A DNA stretch of 64,000 bases from Thiomicrorhabdus cannonii (GTDB taxonomy: Bacteria; Pseudomonadota; Gammaproteobacteria; Thiomicrospirales; Thiomicrospiraceae). A program made the translations under genes and the position numbers. The notes beneath the pieces were generated by a model. That model saw only the letters and a list, made by a program, of their open reading frames with translations. It ran no database searches and was not told where the DNA came from. Each line of letters begins with the position of its first letter. Position 1 is the stretch's first letter. Shown here one piece after another: positions 41,486 through 48,453 of the stretch. The stretch is from assembly GCF_013391695.1 (NCBI RefSeq), contig NZ_JACBGH010000001.1, forward strand, positions 62,001-126,000, in the 5' to 3' direction.

Positions 41486-42211
41486 CTATTCGTCTTCCAT
41501 TTTAGGATTCCAAACTTTCCAGACGTTACCGACTAAATCCGGCCCCGGTTTCAGGGTCGGTTTACCAGGTTGCCAACCTGCAGGGCAAGCTTCCTTGCCG
41601 CCGGTGGCGCGAACATGCTGGAAAGCCTGCAGTTGACGAATAGTCTCGTCCAACTTACGACCAACCGGCGGGGTCAAGATTTCCATGGCTTGAATCACGC
41701 CGTCTGGATCTATAATGAAACGGCCACGTAATTCAATACCTTGGTTTTCGTCCCAACATCCATAAGCTCGACCGATATTACCGGCCTGATCCGCTACCAT
41801 TGGAAATGGAACATCTCCACCCACCATTTTGACAAGTTCATGGTCATTCCACATTTTATGGACAAAATGACTGTCCACACTGACCGAAATGACTTCAGCA
41901 TTTAGTTCTTGCAACTTTTCATAATTCGCGGCGACCGCCGACACTTCAGTTGCTCAAACAAATGTAAAATCACCCGGGTAAAAACACAGCAACACCCACT
42001 TACCTTTAGCGGTAATTTCAGATAACGTAACCGACCCGAAACTACCTTTGTAGAAAGCTGGCGCTGTGAAATCAGGGGCTTTCTGCCCGACTGTAACACC
42101 CATTTTAGCTACCTCTTCCTTTGGTTGAGAGGCTTGTACAGTTCCCTCAGCCGGCTCGTTGGAAGGAACCGAACTGGTGACTCTGGTACAAGACGCACCT
42201 TCATTTGACAT
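41486..42211 (-). CDS. Selenocysteine-containing 2-Cys-type peroxiredoxin (Sec at an in-frame UGA)
   Basis: The 241-residue protein reduces peroxides. Its frame is interrupted only by TGA at 41954-41956 (codon 86), in FYPGDFTFV-U-ATE, exactly where typical peroxiredoxins have the peroxidatic Cys of FTFVCPTE. Downstream sequence continues in the same frame (VSAVAANYEKL, NDHELVKMVGGDVPFPMVAD, RGRFIIDPDGVIQ) to the resolving Cys209 (EACPAGWQPGKPTLKPGPDLVG). GGAGG four bases before ATG 42211 fixes the start and gives a 40-residue polar extension before VGQKAPDF. A plain ORF search would split it into two broken pieces. Confidence 0.95.
41912..41956 (-). promoter_or_regulatory. Sec UGA codon and candidate bacterial SECIS hairpin
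   Basis: After the UGA (41956-41954) CAACU (41952-41948) pairs with AGUUG (41916-41912), and above an internal loop CGGC (41940-41937) pairs with GCCG (41932-41929) around the apical loop GGUC. The first loop G is 18 bases after the UGA. The loop resembles the GGUCU of the E. coli fdhF SECIS. Confidence 0.78.
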
Positions 42212-42250
42212 ATCGCCTCCTTATAGAAAGTTTTGAAGAAAGGCAGTTCG

Positions 42251-42279
42251 ACTATATGAAAAGTACTTATCAATGTCAA
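42251..42279 (-). promoter_or_regulatory. Sigma-70 promoter of the selenoperoxiredoxin gene
   Basis: On the minus strand TTGACA (42279-42274) and TATAGT (42256-42251) are 17 bases apart, near consensus. The -35 box includes bases of the transposon target duplication (CTTGA), so it abuts the element end and is still intact. The start codon lies 39 bp after the -10 box. Confidence 0.85.
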
Positions 42280-42280
42280 G
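42276..42280 (+). repeat. Target site duplication, left copy (TCAAG)
   Basis: TCAAG directly precedes the left terminal inverted repeat and equals 55694-55698. Confidence 0.93.
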
Positions 42281-42306
42281 TGTAGGTTTACACACAACAT
42301 GAAATA
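42281..42306 (+). repeat. Left terminal inverted repeat of the Tn7-like element
   Basis: Starts TGTAGGTTTACACACAAC. Looser related motifs (ACGACAATATCAAATAC near 42313 and TTTTACAAAAATC near 42338) may be further TnsB sites. Confidence 0.92.
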
Positions 42307-42425
42307 TTAAATACGACAATATCAAATACTTGCCAAGAATTTTACAAAAATCTTTTTATTGAAATGTTAATAAACGGCTGTTTTTTTACATAAAAAACAC
42401 TGATTGAGATTTTTTCCTCTGCCCA

Positions 42426-42612
42426 CCATTGTCTTTGAGCAAGAGCTCTTCTACGCATTCGTATGAAATCTGTCGTTCCTTTTGAAGATAAGGAGCAGGT
42501 GATGTGATGCCTTGATTGAAGGAGCCTTACTCTCTTGATATCCCATGAGGCGGCAAATCTCAACAGACAATGGAAAAACTAGTACGCCCTCCTCCTCGAG
42601 GAGGATTTTTTG
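42426..42612 (+). ncRNA. Candidate structured RNA in the transposon left end, with terminator
   Basis: Positions 42426-42439 pair with 42559-42573 in 14 base pairs with one bulged C. Inside, CAAGAG (42440-42445) pairs with CTCTTG (42532-42537). Three small hairpins follow inside: TACG/CGTA (42452-42463), TCCTT/AAGGA (42477-42494) and CCTT/AAGG (42510-42522). After the outer helix a palindromic stem TCCTCCTC/GAGGAGGA plus T6 (42590-42612) is a plus-strand terminator although no plus-strand gene precedes it. Together these suggest a transcript of about 190 bases. No known RNA family was recognised. Confidence 0.45.
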
Positions 42613-42681
42613 CGTATTTAGGATATGAAGAATATTGGCTAATTGATTTAGCGGAGACTTCAGAACAGAAGATGAATCGAT

Positions 42682-44580
42682 TTAACGTGGGAGGTTATCT
42701 GATCGGCAAACCATTGCCTGTTTTTCTATATCAGATCTATGAACAATAAAGCTTGCTCTATCATAAATTAGGTAAGGCGTTTTATAGGCAGGAAAAACAC
42801 CGAGTTCATCCAATATTTTTCGGGTTAATCGAGTACTTCGATGCAACCCAATCAAGTCTGAAATCTGGCTTAATACAATATAGTCTCTAAAAAAATCTTC
42901 TACAGAACTTTTCAAATACACGTCATGAGGAGAGAGTCTTTCCGATTTAGGAGTGCTTTCAATAAAGCCCTCTTTTGCCAAATTAAAAACGGCCCGGTTA
43001 GTAATCTGAAACTCTTTACACACCTGCTCTCTACTAATGTATTTGCACTCGTCAGTCACTGAAAAATACTTCGGCTTTAATCCGAGTAAATCAGATTGCG
43101 ACACAAAAACCTTAATCCTAGAATTAACAACAACCTGACACCCCAGATCCCCCTGTTTAATCTCATCAATCAAAATTGAGTATGTAACATTCGCAACTTT
43201 GAATTTGTGCATGGCGTCATAAAGGCTTATCGGGTTTTTAAGGCGCTCGGAATGAGCCTGAATAAAATCTTCATTCAAAAAATAGAAGTTATCATTCCCT
43301 GTTTCAAAGTCAGTCTTGATGACAACGCCAAGTGCCACCAAGTCATTAAGTTTCCGATTTGCAAGCCCGTATTTTTGGTGAAACCTTTCCCATTTAAGCG
43401 GAAGATACTCTTTAAGCTTATTTATATCCTGCTCTTTAAATAAAGGCATTTTTGAGCTGAAATTAGATAACCCCAATTTGTAAGGATTCAAAATCCCCTG
43501 TTTTAAAAAGAGTTGATACACCTCATTAGAGATTTCTAAAATTTGTCGAACTTTGATAGATCCTATCAAATTTCCGGGGATTGTCGTGGAGTTGACCGAA
43601 TTTGGTCTAAAACCACTTTTATCGAAGATAAAATTATCAAAATGCTCCTTTAAAAAGGGCGCATACTTGCGAAGGTTTCTTAAGCCTACCCAGTCCTTGT
43701 AGTTTTTGAGATGTTTGTTTGGATGAAACTCGTCACTGTATATATCAACTAAGCTCCTACCCTCGTACATCGAAATTAAGAACTGATCCATCTCCAACCA
43801 TAGTTGTTCATAGTCTTCAACATATTCGACTCTTTTACTGAATTCGAGTTTAGCCAACTCAAACTTTACAGGATGCCTTCCTGATGCTCGTTGTGGATCA
43901 ACGATATAGAATATCGATTCCAACCATACTTCTGGAGTGTCCCATAAGACTTTGGGAACATAGTCCGAACTACTTTTTCCTGTTTCATAAAGTTCTTTCA
44001 AAATCTGAGCAATTGACACTTCCAATGGAGTCGCAGGTTCAAATCCTTCGACCTGTTTGGAGACGTAATCCCGGTTATCCAACTTTATGAATTGATTTGC
44101 CGCTGACACTGAACTAGACGGACTCTCAAGCATCTGCAAATCAAATTCAAACGGTTTTTTTCGGTATGAAAATTCGGGATGATTTTGAGGAAACTGAACC
44201 AGGCGAATTTTATGAATCGGACAAGCCACAAAGAAGATATGCTCCCAAGCACCATGTTCAATTTGATGTTCTTTCAAACACTCAGGACAAACCTTTTTAT
44301 GGACTGAGAAATGCTGCTCTCTAAGCTTTATTTTTCCATAGTCTAGTCTTTTATCTTTAATGTGATTTGGCTTAACCACGTTAATTCCAAGCGTGGCATC
44401 TGGATTTTCAACTACCTCAAAATACAGATAAAGGGGAAAATGTGGCCAATTGACGTTGTTAGAAACATCCGGAAAAAACTCAGCCATGAACAATTTCAGA
44501 TCATCATAGGCATTAGCCAAGGCTATTCTTTGCAAATAACCAATATTGGATTCATGAGGGTGACGCTCTACTCTAATCAT
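42682..44580 (-). CDS. tniQ: TniQ/TnsD-type target-selection protein
   Basis: A 632-residue protein. The TniQ domain opens with RVERHPHESNIGYLQRIALAN and has a zinc site with C98, C101, C120 and H123 (VCPECLKEH...ACPIHKIRL). The long C-terminal part includes helix-turn-helix-like segments (YISREQVCKEFQITNRAVFNLAKEGFI; IVLSQISDLIGLHRSTRLTRKIL) that could read target DNA. The length is that of TnsD-like, not minimal TniQ proteins, so it may recruit the TnsC complex to a specific site. It overlaps tnsC by four bases. Confidence 0.9.
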   Translation of the reverse strand: MIRVERHPHESNIGYLQRIALANAYDDLKLFMAEFFPDVSNNVNWPHFPLYLYFEVVENPDATLGINVVKPNHIKDKRLDYGKIKLREQHFSVHKKVCPECLKEHQIEHGAWEHIFFVACPIHKIRLVQFPQNHPEFSYRKKPFEFDLQMLESPSSSVSAANQFIKLDNRDYVSKQVEGFEPATPLEVSIAQILKELYETGKSSSDYVPKVLWDTPEVWLESIFYIVDPQRASGRHPVKFELAKLEFSKRVEYVEDYEQLWLEMDQFLISMYEGRSLVDIYSDEFHPNKHLKNYKDWVGLRNLRKYAPFLKEHFDNFIFDKSGFRPNSVNSTTIPGNLIGSIKVRQILEISNEVYQLFLKQGILNPYKLGLSNFSSKMPLFKEQDINKLKEYLPLKWERFHQKYGLANRKLNDLVALGVVIKTDFETGNDNFYFLNEDFIQAHSERLKNPISLYDAMHKFKVANVTYSILIDEIKQGDLGCQVVVNSRIKVFVSQSDLLGLKPKYFSVTDECKYISREQVCKEFQITNRAVFNLAKEGFIESTPKSERLSPHDVYLKSSVEDFFRDYIVLSQISDLIGLHRSTRLTRKILDELGVFPAYKTPYLIYDRASFIVHRSDIEKQAMVCRSDNLPR

Positions 44581-45428
44581 CCATTCAGCCTTTCAATAGC
44601 AAAGTTTAAGTCCTCTAAAATCACTTTGGTTCTTCCTTCGGTCAACGCCATTGAGACACAAAACTCGACTATTTTTGTTATTTTTCCAATATTGTTTCCG
44701 GATTCATTCAGAATCCTATTAACCTGATTCGTTTCCAGAAGCACGTCGGTATTGGTATTGAAATGTGACAGGTATTTTTTTAGGAAAGCCACCCTCTTTT
44801 GTGATGTGTCCTTCAACGCCGCATATTTTGACAAATTGATTGTTGAGTGAATTCTGCGTTTGAGTTGCAGCGCGGAATCATCCAACTGAAAAACCTCTTC
44901 TATTGTTGGCATACCCGAGATAACAACCACCAGACCTTTAGTGGCATTGAGCAGGCTTTTCACCCACTCGGATGTTTTTTCCGCTGTTCTTTTGGTTTTG
45001 CTCAATAGCACATGCTGAAATTCATCCATAATCAAGACGTCAATTTGATGGATTTCGACCAACTTCAAAAATATTTTGGTTCTCTCTAACGCCGTTTGAG
45101 TTTGCGTCATTTTGTAATCAGGCCGAATGGTTTCAATTAACTCACCGCAAAGTGATTTAATCGTTAAATCTGATTCCAAGCTAATGTACGCAAACTTCAA
45201 ATCGTTCTGCCTTGCATGCTCTTTGAACGATTCCAAAGTAGTTGTTTTACCTGCGCCAGACTCTCCCGTTAACATCAATCCACAGGACTCTTGAGTGGTT
45301 TGCGCCCTCACTAAACAATTACTAAACTCCTTCAGCGCAAACAACATGTCATCATGCATGACGACAGTGCTATGAAATTTTTTATAATCTGGGTGACCTG
45401 CAATCTTCGCTGCATCAATTTGCTTCAT
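44577..45428 (-). CDS. tnsC: TnsC/TniB-type AAA+ transposition regulator
   Basis: A 283-residue ATPase with Walker A LTGESGAGKTTTLESF (about residue 50) and Walker B VLIMDEFQHVL (about 134). It links the target selector to the transposase. It is about half the length of Tn7 TnsC and close to TniB, so it lacks the long Tn7 tails that contact TnsA and TnsD. ATG 45428 is preferred over GTG 45431 because GAGG is better spaced. It overlaps tnsB. Confidence 0.93.
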   Translation of the reverse strand: MKQIDAAKIAGHPDYKKFHSTVVMHDDMLFALKEFSNCLVRAQTTQESCGLMLTGESGAGKTTTLESFKEHARQNDLKFAYISLESDLTIKSLCGELIETIRPDYKMTQTQTALERTKIFLKLVEIHQIDVLIMDEFQHVLLSKTKRTAEKTSEWVKSLLNATKGLVVVISGMPTIEEVFQLDDSALQLKRRIHSTINLSKYAALKDTSQKRVAFLKKYLSHFNTNTDVLLETNQVNRILNESGNNIGKITKIVEFCVSMALTEGRTKVILEDLNFAIERLNG

Positions 45429-47385
45429 CACTGTTCCTCAAAATCTCTGCAATCTCATCATCAGACAAACCGGCTACCAATGTTTTTTTGTCACGAGCCT
45501 GGGACTGAACAGCGTGTATTTTCTGTTTAGTCGTAGAGTGTTTCGGTACCAAAGATTCATCTTTGCTTAAGGTCTCAATGGCTTGATAGCGCCCGGCAAT
45601 TTCAGAAATATTGATAGATTTAAATTGCTCACGCATATCCTCAATCACTTTTTTATGAGCACTATAACTTGGCCTCAAATCCCGAATACTCTGGTCGTTA
45701 GCCATAACAGGAATGTAACCCTTCGTTTTCCGGTCAATTACCCAAATACAACTGATATCACTCTTTTTCCATGCCACCTCGACCTCTTGATCCATATACG
45801 CTCGTTTAAAGTTTTTATAGTCCTCCCCCCCATGGTTGTATCTAATTTTTTTCATTTCAATTCCGCCTTTGGTCAATTTACGTTTCTCCACTTTTGAGAA
45901 GATTGGCGGAAACTTTTCAATATCACTAATCACACTTACTTTTCTTTGAGACACGCCTTGATGCCACCTCTGTAAAGGCGAACATTGAAGTGATTTATGT
46001 TTGCGGTTGTTGTAGGTTTCTGCGATAAACAAAACGAGCTCTCTGTAAAATTCATCAAACGTCTGCTTTGCATCTTTTTGAGGATTGTATCTGGGGTCTT
46101 TGTCCTTTGGTTTTGGCACAAACCCAGGCTTCCCCTTCAGAAAACTGTCTGTTAGCGTTCTAAAGAAGCGTTCGATGTAAGGTTTATCAGTAGGACTTCT
46201 TGGGCGACTAACGGACATTTCAATATTAAGATTTGATAATCCATTAACCATTTCAGATGACCAATAATCCGTTCCGTTATCCATGACTACTTTCTGAGGC
46301 ACGCCATATACAGGCCAGTCAACATTATGTATGCCTAATTCCTCAAGAAACTTGGCCTTAGGAGATAAGACTTGCAACATACATTCTGAGGAGGATTCAG
46401 ATGATGGAGACTCGGTCGACAAATACACCCCGGCAATCGCTCGTGAATATGCATCAATACAGGCAGTCAGATAAGGTCGTCGCACATCCTGCTGTCCACC
46501 CAATTCGACAATCACATAAATATCCAACTGCGTACTATCAATTTCTACCCAGTGCAACGGATGCTCTGGCTGATAGCTTTTCGATGTATGTGCGAAAAGG
46601 TTCTTGGCTTTATTACGACCTTCACGGCGTTCAGTCACAATGAATGGGTCGATGGCTTTAATGAAACGATAGACCATTTGATAGCTTGGAAGCCTCAATG
46701 GCACTTCTGAGTTTCCATCTGTATTCATTTGTTTGATGCGTGATATCACCGCCTCATAGGTTTGCCGGATTGTTGCCCCGCGAGGTTGCAAATACAACTT
46801 ATCAACTACCTCATCAATAATCTCGTAGACCTCATCCTCATAACGTCGTGTATGATTGCCGCGGTTATCCAGCGTCATCATTCTCACGAACATGTTTTGT
46901 GGCGTATTTCGGGCATTTTGATACTTTTTAATCCAACGATAGAGTGTGCTCGGTGAAGGCGGCGAATCATCCTTATATTTTTTAGCCATCTCTTGGATAT
47001 GACGTTCTAAGAATCGAGGCTCCATCTTCAGAATAGGGTAAACCTCCATTTCATTGATATAACGCAACGCCTTTTGCATTTTTTGTTGCTGTTTTTCTGA
47101 TAATTGAATCGGCTCAAAATCGATAATATTCGAAGGTTCTGGCTTCTGTAATTTATGCGGCGTTGAATAAATATAAGCACTACCCTCAATAATGAATGAG
47201 AGAACTTCCTCTTCACTTTTTTCATAAGATTCTGAGTGAATTGACTGCAAGCGAAACCGCTTAGGTGCAATCTCTTCCAGTTCAAAAAGTACATTGTTCC
47301 AAATAATTTGAACCCCGGTTTCCAAAGGGCATGATCCCTGGCGCTTGGGAAGTAAGGTGAATTTACTTTTCAATTCCACTTCCAT
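45415..47385 (-). CDS. tnsB: TnsB-type DDE transposase
   Basis: The 656-residue transposase cuts and joins the 3' ends. Catalytic residues are visible in HWVEIDSTQLDIYV (first Asp, about residue 281), VVMDNGTDYWSSEMV (second Asp, about 367) and SPTDKPYIERFFRTL (Glu, about 402). N-terminal helix-turn-helix domains for end binding (SPPSPSTLYRWIKKYQ) and a C-terminal beta-barrel are present. It overlaps tnsA and tnsC, so the four genes form one translationally coupled operon. Confidence 0.95.
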   Translation of the reverse strand: MEVELKSKFTLLPKRQGSCPLETGVQIIWNNVLFELEEIAPKRFRLQSIHSESYEKSEEEVLSFIIEGSAYIYSTPHKLQKPEPSNIIDFEPIQLSEKQQQKMQKALRYINEMEVYPILKMEPRFLERHIQEMAKKYKDDSPPSPSTLYRWIKKYQNARNTPQNMFVRMMTLDNRGNHTRRYEDEVYEIIDEVVDKLYLQPRGATIRQTYEAVISRIKQMNTDGNSEVPLRLPSYQMVYRFIKAIDPFIVTERREGRNKAKNLFAHTSKSYQPEHPLHWVEIDSTQLDIYVIVELGGQQDVRRPYLTACIDAYSRAIAGVYLSTESPSSESSSECMLQVLSPKAKFLEELGIHNVDWPVYGVPQKVVMDNGTDYWSSEMVNGLSNLNIEMSVSRPRSPTDKPYIERFFRTLTDSFLKGKPGFVPKPKDKDPRYNPQKDAKQTFDEFYRELVLFIAETYNNRKHKSLQCSPLQRWHQGVSQRKVSVISDIEKFPPIFSKVEKRKLTKGGIEMKKIRYNHGGEDYKNFKRAYMDQEVEVAWKKSDISCIWVIDRKTKGYIPVMANDQSIRDLRPSYSAHKKVIEDMREQFKSINISEIAGRYQAIETLSKDESLVPKHSTTKQKIHAVQSQARDKKTLVAGLSDDEIAEILRNSDEAN

Positions 47386-48026
47386 TCTCCTCTGGATGGA
47401 TGCATCTTGGCTTTGGATCCCAAATATGGAATCTTAATGAGCTCAGCATGAGATTTATGCAAATAGGCAATCGACTCCAAATAACTTTCTAAGCCAAATT
47501 TATGTTGATGCTCTTCAACAAGAAAGCCTGGTTTTTCCAATAACCATTTCTGCGTTTCAGTGATAATCGATGGTTCCAGATCATCTTCATAACGCCTTCT
47601 TGCATCAAGCACTTCTTCAGCATTACGAACTTGACGACCTTGCCTAATCTGGCTGTCTGTCACAACTGCAAACACATACTCTTTTCTTAAAAAAACCTCT
47701 TGAATAACTTTAAAACGTTGCTGGTTAGCCAGGTATTTCGTTTCTGGTTTAACTTCAAACAGGTACATTTCGCCCGTTTCAGTCACCAGACAAAAATCTG
47801 AGGTGTACTCTCTAACTTTCCCCTCAAAGACATAATCAATTCGATTGGATTGAGAAATAACCTTACAAACAGTTGAGTGACTGAGGGCCAAATAAACAAA
47901 ATCTCTTTCTAGAGAGGACTCATACGGAATGCGCTGATCTTTAAACGCGACACTGCCTATGTAGTTCTCGCCGCTTCGGTGACGAATATCTCGATTCTGA
48001 GTTTTAAATCTTCTAAAGTTTTTCAT
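47370..48026 (-). CDS. tnsA: TnsA-type endonuclease
   Basis: A 218-residue restriction-like nuclease that cuts the 5' ends, making transposition cut-and-paste. The core is YESSLERDFVYLALSHSTVCKVISQSNRIDY followed by the catalytic D..E.K set in YTSDFCLVTETGEMYLFEVKPETKY (about residues 75-100). A C-terminal helical domain follows. Its presence separates this element from Tn5053/Tn402-type transposons that lack TnsA. GAAGGG lies upstream of the ATG. Confidence 0.93.
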   Translation of the reverse strand: MKNFRRFKTQNRDIRHRSGENYIGSVAFKDQRIPYESSLERDFVYLALSHSTVCKVISQSNRIDYVFEGKVREYTSDFCLVTETGEMYLFEVKPETKYLANQQRFKVIQEVFLRKEYVFAVVTDSQIRQGRQVRNAEEVLDARRRYEDDLEPSIITETQKWLLEKPGFLVEEHQHKFGLESYLESIAYLHKSHAELIKIPYLGSKAKMHPSRGEWKWN

Positions 48027-48063
48027 GCGCCCTTCTTTTTCGTGTTTATGTCATTTCATGTGT

Positions 48064-48092
48064 AATTTAAAGATCAAAAAAACGCCTGTCAA
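48064..48092 (-). promoter_or_regulatory. Promoter of the tnsABC-tniQ operon
   Basis: On the minus strand TTGACA (48092-48087) and TAAATT (48069-48064) are 17 bases apart and point at tnsA, 38 bp downstream. Confidence 0.7.
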
Positions 48093-48131
48093 GAATTTTT
48101 ATATAGATAACATGTTGTTTTTAAAATAATT

Positions 48132-48213
48132 TATTTTCAAAAAGTTTGAAAGAAAATTTCTTTTCGAAAAGTTTGAGAATAAGTGTTTTCTTTCAAAAAA
48201 TTCAAAAGAAAAT
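48132..48213. repeat. Three imperfect AT-rich palindromic repeats between tnsA and hsdR
   Basis: TTTCAAAAAGTTTGAAA (about 48134), TTTTCGAAAAGTTTGAGA (about 48161) and TTTCAAAAAATTCAAAAGAAA (about 48190) follow each other with spacing near 30 bp. They lie upstream of the tns promoter and resemble operator sites for a dimeric regulator; they do not resemble the terminal repeats. No regulator gene is seen in the element. Confidence 0.5.
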
Positions 48214-48240
48214 ACTCTGGGAGACCAATATGAAGTTCCG

Positions 48241-48270
48241 TTTCAGGGAAAATTCCCTGAAATTTTTTTT
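48241..48270 (+). terminator. Orphan terminator-like hairpin upstream of hsdR
   Basis: TTTCAGGG (48241-48248) pairs with CCCTGAAA (48255-48262), then T8 (48263-48270). It would stop a plus-strand transcript although no plus-strand gene precedes it within the element. Confidence 0.6.
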
Positions 48271-48381
48271 GAGATATGACCAATTAAAAAAACAATTCGG
48301 TGTTTTGCGCTGGAATTAATTCAAGTTGATCGTAAATGCCAAGAATATTGAGGGATTTCTATCCACACAAGGAAGGTGAAA

Positions 48382-48400
48382 TTTGCAGTAGAACTGCAAA
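48382..48400 (+). promoter_or_regulatory. Inverted repeat next to the hsdR promoter region
   Basis: TTTGCAGT and ACTGCAAA flank a three-base centre, just before a TATAAAAT-like box at about 48410. It may be an operator. Confidence 0.5.
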
Positions 48401-48453
48401 AAAGATACGTATAAAATGCACCTAAGCTTAAAATTTGCGATGCCTCAAACCCT

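Noticed and set aside
41954-42211. Peroxiredoxin N-terminal ORF as a stand-alone or pseudogene fragment
   Set aside because: The next ORF continues in the same frame after one TGA at the catalytic position, and the Sec machinery is encoded next door, so a single selenoprotein is the better reading.
42342-42563. 73-codon minus-strand ORF in the transposon left end
   Set aside because: No ribosome site, no recognisable family, and it overlaps the paired segments of the candidate RNA.
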